From NCBI GenBank assembly GCA_029204225.1, contig CM055112.1:27673063-27737062 (forward strand): DNA of 64,000 nt, written 5' to 3'. The position numbers were made by a program, and so were the translations under genes. Shown piece by piece: positions 12,760-24,300 of the stretch. Position 1 is the first letter of the stretch; each line of letters starts with the position of its first letter. Origin of the DNA: Diphasiastrum complanatum. Taxonomy: Eukaryota; Streptophyta; Lycopodiopsida; Lycopodiales; Lycopodiaceae. The notes beneath the pieces are model-generated. The model was not told the DNA's origin. It was given only the letters and a program-made list of their open reading frames with translations, and made no database searches.

Positions 12760-14598
12760 ATTCTGGAGCAACTCAACATATGACCAATCAACGTGAGATC
12801 TTCAACACCTACACGCCTTACAACACAAAGAAATTTGTTCATCTTGGTGACAATAATACTCACACTATTGAAGGTAAAGGTACTGTAAGATTGTGATCCC
12901 AGCATGATCAATTCAAATTACTATCAAAAGTTTTATATGTTCCTAAACTCTCTACAAATCTGTTATCAGTAAGTAGAAATACAGATTTAGGTCATAAGGT
13001 AGAATTCGAATCTGATCAATGCAAAATTATTGATAGGAGTAATAAGATCCTTGCACTCGGAAAGAGACATGGTTACTTATATAAATTGGCACACTGTTAT
13101 TTTGAGTCTAGTCAAGTCTTGAAAACCTCTGTTCTAGTCAATAAAGTATTACTATGGCATTATCGCTTAGGACACGTGAATCATGCATCTATTTTGAACA
13201 TGTCCAGACAATCCAGGGTTCTTGATCTCAACTATCCTTCTGGTAAGGTTGATCTCCCTATCTATCATAGCTGCATGTTTGGAAAGCATGCTAGGGTTCC
13301 TTTTAGAGCAACCATATGCATGCGACAAAAGGTCTGCTAGATGTTGTTCACACATATATATCTGGACCTATGCAAACTCTTTTATTGCTAGCTGCAAAGT
13401 ATTTCATTACCTTTATTGACGAGTTTTCCAGAAGAACAGTTGTTTATTTTATTAAACAAAAATCAGAGGTTTTCATCAAATTCAGACAATTCAAAGAGCA
13501 TGCTGAGAATCAAACTGACAAACGAATCAAAGCGCTGAGGTTAGATAATGGGAGAGAATACATCTCCAACAAATTCAAGGAGTACTGCCTCAACAACGCA
13601 CAATATACCACCTTCTATTCACCTCAGTCAAATGGTCTTGTTGAGAGAAAGAACAGAACCTTAGTCAAATCGACAAAGTGCATGTTATCACATGCGACAC
13701 TTTCAAAGTCCTTCTGGGCTGAAGCTGTTTCAATGCAACCTATATTCAGAACATATGTCCTACTAAAGGCGGGTCAAAAGATGATGATATTGCAGTTTAG
13801 CAACTACAGTATGATAGAAACCATCAACTTCCTCTATTACTCAGAAGATCTTCAAGAACCAGCATACCACCCAACTGGTATATCGACAAGTCTGCAGCCT
13901 ACCTTGTTCAGGAATCGACGTTTGTCGAAGAGGCACTCATTCAACCTGATTCCGATCTCTGGAAAAAGGCTGCGAATAAAGAGTATTCATCTCTTATCAA
14001 AAACCAGACATGGACGATTGTCGAATTACCTGCTAGCAGAAACGTAGTTGATTGCAAATGGATTTTCAAAGTCAAGTACAACGCAGATGGAAGCATCAAC
14101 AGAAGAAAGGCATGACTTGTCATTGGAGGATTTTCTCAGGTATACAACGTCGATTACACTGAAACTTTCAGTCCAGTAGTCAAGCATTCTTCTATTCAAC
14201 TTTTGCTATCATTTGCCGCTGCAACGGATTTGGAAATACATCAAATGGATGTACAGACAACATATCTCAATGGAGTTATTGAAGGAGACATTTACATGGT
14301 GCAATCCGAAGGTTATATTATCGAGGGTAAACACAATGATGTGTGCAAACTCCATAATGCACTTTATGGCTTGAAGCAGTCTGCTCAAGCATGGTTTCAA
14401 AGGATCAATACTTTTCTTATTGATCACGGTTACACACCTAGCTTTTCAGATTCAAATGTTTACTTCAAAGCAATGCATAAAATCTTTTACCATTATCACT
14501 TTATATGTGGATGATACATTGCTTTTCAGCAACAATACCGATCTGATAAAAGAAGCTAAAATAATGCTATCTTTCGAATTTGACATGACCGATCTGGG
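12760..14598 (+). pseudogene. Second Copia family 1 protease-integrase-RT segment
   Basis: At 12764 the sequence returns to the protease motif (GATQHMTNQ region) already read at 11408, and the same order repeats: GAG-pre-integrase (13086-13340), integrase (13316-13760; FIDEFSRRTVVYFIKQKS, PQSNGLVERKNRT), and reverse transcriptase (14040-14598; VQTTYLNGVIEGD, YGLKQSAQAWFQ, LYVDDTLLFS with an intact Y-V-D-D). It is therefore a partial tandem duplicate of the pol region, diverged from the first by many substitutions and small indels. Stops and frameshifts occur between blocks. The RT breaks off after FDMTDLG at 14598. Confidence 0.85.
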
Positions 14599-15670
14599 CA
14601 CCTTGATCACAAGGATGCTTCTGACCAAACTCTCTAACAAGGAGAAGACGAAGAAGCAGTTCAAGCCTAAGAGGGACTTAGACCGAAGGCAGGATCGAGA
14701 CCAGCAAGCAGAGGGAGCCAACAGAGGCAAATGGAAGAACAAAGAGAAGCTGAAACAACAGAATGGCGACAAAAAAAATATGCGTGAGATGCAAACACGA
14801 AGGACATACTGTCGATTCGTGTTGGCTAAATCTGAAGATTGAGTGTATCCATTGTCACAAGAAGGGTCATGCAGCCATGGACTGTTATCAAAATCCAAGA
14901 AACAAACAAGCTCAAAGTAGACGAGAGAACAATAATAGTTCGTCCTACATCGAAGAGCCAGAAAGCTCAAAGATGGGCGAAGAAAGATCGAATCATGGTA
15001 ATTCGACCGCCTACATGTGGGCAGTGTCGACACCTGACACACAGGAGGTAATCCTCAATTCAGGAACAACCTCACACTTCATTACATCAAGACAGATAAT
15101 GTCTGACTTTCGAAGTGTAGATCCATCCAGATTTATTATTCTTGGCAAAACATCAAGTGAATGGTATTGGTTCACTACGGCTCAACACAAACGACAGAGA
15201 CAGACGACTCAAAGACGTTCTGCTCATAACTACACTACAACAAGACTTGTTATCAGTCGCAAGAATAGCAGATGCTGGGATGCGTGTGACATCCTCAGAT
15301 GAAGCATGCAATGTCGTTGATGCAAGCACCAGTACATTGATTACACAAGGTAGAAGAAAAGACAACCTATAACACTTGAAGGTATACCTATCTGCAGATC
15401 AAGTACATCAAATCCATGATGATTCGTCAGATATTCTATGGCACAGAAGACTATGCCATATGAATTCAATGGCATTGTATCAAGCAAACTATCATGGAGC
15501 AATCATAGGGGTGAGCATCTCGAATGCAACCAGTTTGATGACCTGTGATGCATGTATAAAAGTTAAGATGTCAAGTACTCCTTTTGTCAAGGACTCCCAC
15601 ATAACGACAAAGATTTTGGAACTAGTGCATTCGGACATATGTGGACCTATCCACAATTACTCCCACTAAC
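14599..15670 (+). pseudogene. Copia family 2 Gag-protease-integrase fragment
   Basis: Directly after the family 1 RT motif, the text becomes the C-terminal part of a different Gag: basic linker, then two zinc knuckles, CVRCKHEGHTVDSCW and CIHCHKKGHAAMDC. A protease-like region (EVILNSGTTSHF, with N replacing the catalytic D), pre-integrase (ILWHRRLCHMNSMALYQ, CDACIKVKMSSTPF) and the first integrase block (LELVHSDICGPI) follow. The same family is at 42986-44900, 57925-59660 and 62767 onward. The copy ends near 15670. Confidence 0.87.
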
Positions 15671-16474
15671 TCCAACTAGTGTGCTGGCTCTTTTATCTTT
15701 GGATCGCCATTGTATTGCCTTCTAACATTTACATCCATGTAGGCTATCATTGGAGTTGTAGTAGCATGCTCAAAGTTTTCTTTGCATCATGGATGGATTT
15801 TCACATCACTTTTACAATCAATATCGATTACACTTGCGGTGTCTTATGTCCATGTTCTGTATATATGGGATTTGGTATAATCCTAGACTTGGATACCTGG
15901 AACTTCAGTACATGAGACTATTGTTTACGCCTCGTTATTCCAGACTAGGCTAGAATTGTAACTAATAACCTTGTGAGAACCCAATCACATATCTAATGAC
16001 ATGTGGAGCTATTGCATGGACAAGGATGGCTATCATCGTCAATAGTAATTACCTGCATGTATGGAAATATTGTATGTTTGCATGGGCACATGCATAGATA
16101 AAGCATGAGCTATATCATCATGGAGAAACTCACCCTACTCTCATGTGAAAATTATAGCAAAAAGAGATACTGAAACACTTGAAATGATGAGGGAAACAAT
16201 AGATTATGATTCCATAATGTTAGCACAAGTTGCACCATCAAAATCCATCAAAAATCTATGCTTGAACCTCACTAAATGACCCAAATCCTTGAAGAAGCCT
16301 TCACACATGTACAAGTATGGCCTCCCACAGTCTGAGCACCATACACCAAACCCACATTCAATCCTATAATGATTAGAAATCACAAAAACTCAAAGAAATA
16401 TGAACATAGAGAGCAATTGCACCAATATGAGAGAAAAAACATGAATTTGCTTGATTGATTTTGGTGAGAGATCA
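15671..16474. other. No gene recognised
   Basis: Only short, compositionally unremarkable open frames occur. A block around 15840-15900 ('gtccatgt...gggatttggtataatcct') resembles one at 20535-20580, so it is a diverged dispersed repeat. No terminal repeats or RNA genes were seen. Confidence 0.35.
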
Positions 16475-17762
16475 TCACCTATATATACATGATCCATCAT
16501 GAGTTTGAGTAGGTATGAGTAGCCCTAAATTGGATCCATAAATCTTTAGCTCCCATAGTAGTCTCTTGATCCAAAGCACCTCCTTGGTTGTTGTAGTAAG
16601 TGCCTTGTACTGGGGCTCGATTGAAGAGAGTGAGATTGTTTCTTGCTTCTTTGATAGCCAAGAAACTACTCCATCACCTATGAAGGTTGCATATGCACTT
16701 GTTGATCTTATATCTCTCTTGTCACCTGAAAAATATGAATTGCTATAGGCATGCAAGTCAATTACATTTCCTCTATAAAGTATACCAAGATCTAGTGTAC
16801 CCGAGATGTACCTCAAGATCTTTTTGGCTTTCTTCCAATGAATGTTCAATGGATCTTGCATAAATTGACTTAATCTACACACACTACAGCTAAGATTAGG
16901 ATTAGTAATAGTAATCCACATTAAGGATCCTATAAGTTGTCTATATAAAGTGATGTCCATGAAGGATCTTTCATCATCTTTATTAGACACTTTTACATCT
17001 TGCTCCATAGGAGTTTCTACATACTTGCAATCTTGCATCATCAACTTCTTTAGAAAACTTTGAGCATAGTTTTTTTGACTAATAAAGATAAAATTGGACC
17101 CTCTAATGACCTCTATGCCCAAAATATAATGAAAATCACCTAGATCTACCATTTTGAACTCTAAGGAAAGATCTACCTTGACTCTCTCAATTCCAACAAT
17201 ACTATCGCCACTAAGGATGATGTCATCAACATAGATTAGCAAAAGTACACTACCATGATCATCAAACTTAAGGTATAAGCTAGGATCATATTCACTTTGA
17301 GAGAAACAAAGTGAAATAAGATAATGATGTAGTCTTGAATTCGAAGACCTAGAAGCTTGCTTCAAGCCATAGATGCTCCTTTGTAGATGACAAACTTTGT
17401 CCTCCAATCCGAGCTTGATAAATTTTTTGGGGATACTCCCTAAAGATGTCTTTTTCCAAGAATCCATTAAGAAATGCATTTGACACATCCATTTGACAAA
17501 GCATCTATCCAAAATGAGAGGCAAGAGCAAGAATCAACCTTATTGTGACCATCTTGGCCATGGGTGCAAAAGTCTCATCATAATCTATGCCCTTCTCTTG
17601 GGCATATCCCTTGACAACTAGCCTTGCCTTGTGCTTGCTTATGCTTCCATCTGAATTTAACTTGAGTTTGAACACCCACTTACTTCCCATCACATTCTTA
17701 GAAGGTCTATCAACAAGGATGCAAGTACCGTTATTCATAAAAGCATTATACTCATCTAGCAT
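16475..17762 (-). pseudogene. Copia family 4 reverse transcriptase-RNase H
   Basis: Reading from 17762 down: MGSKWVFKLKLNSDGSIS, the RT opening with KARLVVKGYAQEKGIDYDET, a frameshift near 17510, then YGLKQASR, LIYVDDIILSG (catalytic Y-V-D-D intact), LGDFHYILGIEV, and RNase H with the GDKRDIRSTSAY and SLSSIEPQYKAL motifs to 16475. The 351-codon open frame (17530-16475) is the longest intact Copia block in the window and is unlike families 1-3 in sequence. No LTR or primer site was found at either side. Confidence 0.88.
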
Positions 17763-19500
17763 AGCTTGGTACCATTATTTTGAACTCAAAGAATCTTCTA
17801 CATCTCTAATGCTAATTTAGGTGGATCTTGCATCCCTATCAAGTTAGGGTTGGAATCATGGAGATCCCTCAACAATGTAAAAGCTAACAAAAATAGCTCC
17901 TATTTTTTTTCTCTTGTATCTAAACATGATTTGGACTCATTCCAAAGGTTCTATCACTTAGGTCAACTTGAAAACAGCCCTATGAATGGAATCCTATGCT
18001 ATTTGGCACGTGTGACATGCCACGTCATGACCATCTAACTATATACAAGTCACATGACCAAAATTGGTCAAGCTAGAATTGTGAAATTCTAACACTCCTC
18101 AAAATAAATTTGAAAAATAGCAACTTTCCATAATATCCAACTTTTGTATGAAGCACATACAAACAAAGCTTGTAATGTCACCATCTTGACTTCATAAAAC
18201 AATGAACTCCAAATTGGAATCCTTCCAATGAAGGTCTTCATTCCTTGGAAATTCAAGAGAGAATGGATCACAAAACTCCAATCAAAGTAGTAATGATCAT
18301 TATTTCATCATCATAAAATATAGGATGAAAAACAATGTTCATACTAGCATCATCAAAGGACTTTATATCAAATACATGACATGTTTTTTATCAAACACAA
18401 AATAAGATGAGTAAAGGGAAATATGGGTAAAGTTCCTTGCCGCTCCTTTCTCTTTACCCAAACCTTCATATTGATGTAGTTTCAGGTCTCTTTTGCCTTG
18501 AGAAAAGTGCTCCTTCTCGAGTTCCTCCTTGATGTCTTTTTCCTTCATCATGCTCACTCCCTCTTGGTGTTGATGATGGAAACATGGATCCAAACCATAA
18601 ATTTGACTCTCAAGGACTTTGTGCTCAAGTCTCAAAACCTGAATGCTCTCCTTCTCAACATGATAATTTTTCAAGTCAACAAAGCAATCACCAGGATCAT
18701 TTATGCCAAATTGACTAGTCCACAATTGCTTACCACTAGCAATTTGCACTGGTACTTGTTGAACTTGAAACTAATGAGGCCAAATATTCTTGTATGGATA
18801 TAGTGTCTTCCAAAGATGATTCACTTACTCTCATACAAGGTTCACAATATGCCTCTTAAAAAATGAAGTCAAAATCTTTCAACTTGAATGAAAATATCAT
18901 GCTTTCTTCTAGCACATTCAAGAGTAAGTAGGTATGACAACCACCTTTCATTCCATAATTTAGAATTCAAAGTGACTGCATTACAAAACTTAGCAAATGA
19001 AGTACAAAATGTACCCCCCTCTCTCCTTTCCTTATCCACAAAATGAGCATTGATAGCTCCATCTTTGCTCTTGTGGATCTCCTTGGTGTGATAGGATCCT
19101 CCATGAGGTCCTCCTAAAAATCAAGATCTTGCTCCTCAGCCATCTTTTTCTTGATTGTTGGGGTACTTGAGCCTTCTTCAAGCACATGCATATTATGTTC
19201 ATCAAGGCTTTGCTCCATTGCCATTCCTTTGTGTGTGTCTTGTAAGTAGGGTCTTGAGGTGCTTTCCCTTACACTGTGCCATGATATCTTCTTTTATAAA
19301 CAAATTGCAAGCTCTAGAGTCTTCCCTCCTTAGCTTTGGCCATTCTACATGTGCTCAATATCTTGGCATGCCTTTGTTATTTTGCTCCACCTTCTCATTG
19401 CCCTCAATCACACCAACACATTACACTCTTTTAGCAATAACCTCATCTTCCAACCTCAAATTCCATCTTTCAATTCTTCTAGCTAGTATATAAACCTATG
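17763..19500 (-). other. Probable degraded Copia linker, no clear domain
   Basis: Upstream on the minus strand of the family 4 RT there should be the integrase and the IN-RT linker. A 128-codon frame at 18749-18363 is rich in K, E and Q and could be linker, but I see no integrase D-D-E motifs or zinc finger. The rest to 19500 has no recognisable coding potential. Confidence 0.3.
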
Positions 19501-19762
19501 ATCAATTAGTTCCAACATTGTGTGTAGTCATTCATTTGCAAATGTTCACGTGTCTCCTTTGAGATGTCTCAAAGTGCTTTTGGCAACAGTTTTTGCACTC
19601 GTATTTGAGATATTGTAAGTTCTATAAAGGTTATTTAGAACTAGGTAGGTGGGACCATAACCTTCGCAAGCAAAAGTGAAGCAAAATTTTTGATCATATC
19701 AACACAAGCTAAAAATTGAGTTAAATACAAAACATGTAAATGTCAAGCAAAAATCATGTAAA

Positions 19763-19850
19763 CTCCTATGTATCATACCTTATAAGTAGTGGGCATTCGG
19801 CCTCATCTCCTATGTATCATACCTTATAAGTAGTGGGCATTCGGCCTCAT
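19763..19850. repeat. Exact 44-bp tandem duplication
   Basis: The unit starting CTCCTATGTATCATACC and ending GCATTCGGCCTCAT occurs twice in direct succession without a mismatch (19763-19806 and 19807-19850). The identity implies a recent slippage or repair event in otherwise old sequence. Confidence 0.9.
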
Positions 19851-21094
19851 ATACGAAGGACATCAAGATTAAGCCATCAATGCCCATTACATTCATGGAT
19901 GACTTTGAATCTCTACAGATTCACTTGACATGTCAATTTCTACAAATTATTCTTTGTAAAAATATCAGAAAAAGTGATAAGGAAAGCATAAAAAACTATA
20001 GGCAACAAACAATAAGCTAAGGTGTCCTCCTAATGACTAGGGGGTTGGTTTGATCCTCATTTCGTCTCCTGAAGGTTAAGAGAAAAAACAATATGAATGA
20101 GGGATATACAAGAGAAAAAACAATAACATGAGTTGAGTATGATATACTTGAGATTTTTAAGATCTAGGCAAGGGATGTATACAAGCATGTTATGGAAACA
20201 AACTACTTAGTGGTTTTCATATGCAAGGGCCCCCACACTCATCCCCCGCTTTGAAGCTTTGAAGAGACAATAGAAATCTTAGATGAGGCCACTTGATACA
20301 TGACAAAATATGAAAATGTGATAACTCCTGCTTTCATTAGCCCTCAAGTTTCAATGCACAATATGACTACTTGCACTTGGATACATGGATATGTCTGTGG
20401 TACCAACATGTCCGTTAGATAGGGTGGTTTCAGACAAAGGCAGGGAAGCGAAGAGGGCACCAAATTCTTTCCATTTGTAGAGACCACTTCAACTGGCTGT
20501 CATGTTTATCACCTAAGTAACATTGATGTATGCCCCTACGTCCATGTCCAGTATTTGGGATTTAGAATAATTCCTGACATGGATAGCCAACACTCCAACT
20601 GAGAGGCTCTTCACATGCACAACCCATCCCGTGATTAACGTAAGAAGTGGGATGGGCCTCTTCTCTCTCTCTTTCCAATCCGGGTCAGAAGTCCTCTTTG
20701 CATCTCATCTTCACGCTGCCCGGATCTTGTTGCAGTTTGGGAATGAAAGATTCAAGATTTTTGAATCTGTTGCAACTAGGCCCATGATCATGCCAAAAAT
20801 GGCAAAGCATTGAACACAAGCTTAACCTGGGGAAGATGAGCGAGCTCAAAGGAGCGGTGTTGAGAAAACCGCCCCGACAGATAGTATCATGGAAGCAACA
20901 CGAGCACAACTGAAGGTGATTCCTCACCAAGGAACCCGTTCTTGATGTCAAGAAATGCAAGTGAGAGAGCATATGAAGAGGCCCTAAAACCATCTTAAGG
21001 AGTTAATTAGCATGCTTAATTATGTGTTAAGCCAAAAAACAACACAAGTTTAAGTTTCATTGAATGTAGTCAGTTTACTTGTCAGCCAGCAGCT
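19851..21094. other. Intergenic region upstream of the aminoacylase gene
   Basis: No gene is supported. Any promoter of the aminoacylase would be in the last few hundred bases, but no convincing TATA box was identified. The 5' leader just before the start codon contains 'cagccagcagct' text followed by a run of GCGATG repeats that extends into the coding region. Confidence 0.35.
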
Positions 21095-23259
21095 ATGGAG
21101 GATCAGCAGCGATGGCGATGGCGATGGCGATCATGCAGAGCAGCGCTATTGCTGCTCCTTTTTACTGCCACAGCTGATGCTTCTTCCTTGGGATCACAGG
21201 AGCATGGCGATGGAGATGGAGATGGGGATGATGGTGATAAAGCAGCAGTCGAGCGGCTTAGACAGTACCTCCGTTTTCCAACCGTGCATCCCGATCCTGA
21301 TTATGGCCCTGCTGTTCAGTTCCTGCTGGCTCAGGCTGCATCCCTCGCCCTTGATACCATGGTGAAAGAGTTTGTGGCAAAGAAGCCTGTGGTGCTACTC
21401 ACATGGAGGGGCCAGGATCCTTCCCTCCCATCCATTCTGCTGAATTCGCATATGGATGTGGTGCCTGTGGAGGTGGAGGATTGGAAATACGACCCATTTG
21501 GTGCTTTTATGGATTCCAATGGGGATATTTACGCACGGGGAGCACAGGATATGAAGAGCATAGGCATTATGTATCTGGAAGCCATCAGGAATCTGAAAAA
21601 GACAGGATTTAGGCCTTTAAGAAATGTGCATATTTCTTTTGTGCCAGATGAAGAGATCGGAGGTGTCGATGGGTTTGGACAATTTAGCAAATCTGAGGAG
21701 TTCAGAAATTTGAATTTGGCTGTGGGATTAGATGAAGGCTCTGGCACAGAGACTGAAAGTTACAGAACCTTTGCTGGGGAAAAATCTCCCTGGTGGCTAT
21801 CCATCAAAGCCGTGGGAACACCAGGCCATGGTTCCAAATTGTATGACAATAGTGCAGTTGAAAACCTGCTCAAATCTATAGAAGCGATTTCCATCTTCCG
21901 TACATCAGAATTTGACAAAATTAAGTCTGGGAAAGCAACCCTTGCTGATGTTGTCTCAGTCAACCCGGTGTTTCTGAAAGCAGGCACTCCTACTCCTACA
22001 GTAGGCCATTGCTACTCCATTCCATTTAATACCCCAGATATGTTCTTTGACTGCTTTGCTTTGAATGCAGCCATTTGATGGATGTGTTTGTGTAGAAGTC
22101 AGTCAAAATTTCTCATAAAAGATGGCATATCTCTTTATGGAGGACTACACATTATGCACGCTACAACTGCCACTACCCACATTTAGTTTTAGTGCTGTGA
22201 GATAACTTGTTGACTATTTTGTAGTCCAAACAATTTCTGATCGGTGGTGACTGGTAAAATTGCTTTCTCTCTTGTGCCAAATTGCAGCTTCTATTTAGGT
22301 TTAGTAGCAGCCATTTCGAATTGTTGTTGACTAGTTCAATCGATCAAGATAAAGTTCATATACGTCATAAATGCAGGGATTTGTAATGAATGTGCAACCA
22401 TCAGAAGCCGAGGCAGGTTTCGACATACGTCTACCACCATTTGCAGACAGAAAAGCAATTGAAAGGAGAATAGCTGATGAATGGGCACCTCCCCTCCGGA
22501 ACATGACCTATAAGGTACTGAGCCTGACTTTGTTTTTCTTGTTACCCTTGATTTCCAAAGCTAGGTAGTACCAAGCTCTATTAAGAAGGAAAGAATATTG
22601 CTAACACAACACAATCAAACACAGCTGTAATGTGCATAAATTTGCTAGCTTTCTAGTTGATCAGCTACTAATCAATCAAGCTGGATATGTATTCATTACT
22701 GAGATGCTGAAATTTTTTTGAATCCCAGCAAGCTTTGGGCATGACTCAGGCTTGCTAAAATGTAAGTGATACTTGCAGTTTATTCTTAAATCCGGAGGTG
22801 AAGGAAATGCATCTGCCATAGCAGCAGAGTCCTCCAAGTTGTGGTGGAAGCTCTTTGAAACAGCTTTAGCAAAAGCAGGTGTTAAGTTCAGCAAACCTGA
22901 AATAATATATGGAACTACAGATGCAAGATATGTACGAGATCAAGGAGTTCCAGCGCTTGGGTTTTCACCGATTGCTAATACCATATCTTTATTGCACAAT
23001 CATAACGAGGTGTGGGGCTTAGATTTTGTCCTTTATTTTCCCTGTACATTCCCTGGCTAAAGATAATCCGTACATTTTCTGTTTTGGTGCTGACTGTTTT
23101 GACTTGTTTTTGGAACAGTATTTGAACATGAAGGAATTTTTGAAGGGCATCAAAGTCTATGAGGAAATATTGCGAATCTTTGCCAATTACAAAAACTTCG
23201 ACTACCATTCAGACGCTGCAATATATGTGATTGACTCTTTATATATCAGGAATTTCTAG
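21095..23259 (+). CDS. Aminoacylase-1-like M20 metallopeptidase, secretory
   Basis: Four exons read through without stops: 21095-22000, 22377-22514, 22779-23009 and 23119-23259, joined by GT-AG introns, giving 471 residues. The family (M20A, ACY1) hydrolyses N-acyl amino acids to a free amino acid and a carboxylate with two zinc ions. The motifs are intact: LLNSHMDVVPV (zinc His and catalytic Asp), YARGAQDMK (bridging Asp), VPDEEIGG (catalytic Glu and zinc Glu), GLDEGSG, PGHGS (dimer-interface His) and LLHNHNE near the end (last zinc His). Residues 1-30 form a Trp/Arg-rich start followed by a leucine run, ALLLLLFTATADA, typical of a signal peptide, so the enzyme probably enters the secretory pathway, as other plant members are predicted to do. 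A Gly-Asp repeat (about residues 37-48) is encoded by GATGGC/GATGGA repeats. Length is near that of plant homologues. One of two intact host genes in the window. Confidence 0.92.
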
Positions 23260-23281
23260 TATTCTATCAACACTTACCGTA

Positions 23282-23518
23282 GTAGTTGATAGTACAAGGA
23301 GCAGTTTACTCTAGAAACCATCACAATTACACTCTATGAAGGCAGCTCCAGCAAAATTATGCATGCTCGTAAGTTTCCGTTTGAGGATTTCTTCACTGCT
23401 CATAGTTTTGTGTCTATCATGTAGTTGATAATACAAGGAGCAGTTTACTCTGAAAACCATCGCAATTACACTCTACGAAGGCAGCTCCAGCAAAATTATG
23501 CATGCTCATAAGTTCCCG
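23282..23518. repeat. 98-bp direct duplication after the aminoacylase stop
   Basis: The segment at 23282-23379 (from GTAGTTGATAGTACAAGG to AAGTTTCCG) is repeated at 23421-23518 with about seven changes, separated by 41 bases. It begins 22 bases after the stop codon, so it lies in the 3' untranslated region or just beyond, and could affect 3' end formation. Nothing similar was seen elsewhere in the window. Confidence 0.85.
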
Positions 23519-24086
23519 TACAATCCATTCCGTACACTTACCTTACATATATTTCATGAAAATTTCTTCCGGCAGGTTTTTATGTCTCAAAAAAATCAAA
23601 ACAAAAATGAGCTTCTGTCAAGTACACCCTGAGTGCGTTGGGGTAGGTTTGGTGGGAAAATTACTAAATGCCACCAACCACGAATTAGAACAAGACAAAC
23701 TTATTACAGGATTCAAGATGTACGGAACGACTTGGCTCTTCTCAGGGTTTGCTTTCGGTTCCCTCATGGCTGATGTGAAGATGCTCGGCGGGGATGGGCT
23801 TTTGCCATCTCCCATCTATGGGAGGTCTTCTCCTAGACTGGCCTCCCTGCCTCTTCCTTGTTCTCCTGCTCTCTGCTCCTTGGCTCCTTCTTTCTCTATG
23901 CTGGTCTTGCCCCAGCTGCCCTTGCATGGATCTCTGCTGCATCCTCTCCAGTTTGCTCATCTGTTTCATCTCCATCCCCTTTTTCCCCTTTCTTTTTCCT
24001 CCCTTGTGCTCAGCTACTAACTTCTAAGTTCCTGCCTGTCTTGATGCCCAATGACCCCTCTGGCCACAACGCCCAGAGATGGTCCC
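23519..24086. other. Intergenic, no gene supported
   Basis: Overlapping open frames on both strands (23502-24241) arise from C/T-rich text and show no recognisable domain. The pyrimidine-rich section at 23870-24010 could be part of the leader of the Copia element that follows. Confidence 0.35.
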
Positions 24087-24300
24087 CCTTTTGCAGATGG
24101 CTACTAAGATTGCAGATTTGCTTGCCGATATGTTCCCTCTTATGCGGCAGATGGTATAAAGGTTTGTTCCTTTTGCAGATGGCTGCTCAGATTGTCGATT
24201 TGCTTGCCGATATGTTCCCTCTTATGCAGCAGATGATATAAAGGTTTGTTCCTTTTGCAGATGGCTGATCAGATTGCCGATTTGCTTGCCGACGAAAAGA
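24087..24300 (+). repeat. Three tandem copies of a ~80-bp unit
   Basis: Units start near 24087, 24172 and 24255 with CCTTTTGCAGATGGCT and continue with GATTTGCTTGCCGATATG and TGATATAAAGGTTTGTT. The third copy runs directly into the Copia family 3 Gag reading frame (MADQIADLLADEKKK). The duplicated unit therefore contains a potential Gag segment, so it is an internal expansion of the element's coding region or leader. Confidence 0.8.

Noticed and set aside
14452..15042. 196-codon minus-strand open frame opposite the Copia family 2 Gag
   Set aside because: It is antisense to clear zinc-knuckle coding text and has no recognisable domain; a similar shadow frame occurs opposite the other family 2 copies.
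23858..24241. Secreted Ser/Pro-rich protein encoded by overlapping frames
   Set aside because: Several frames on both strands are equally open in C/T-rich text, with no homology and no introns fitting them.
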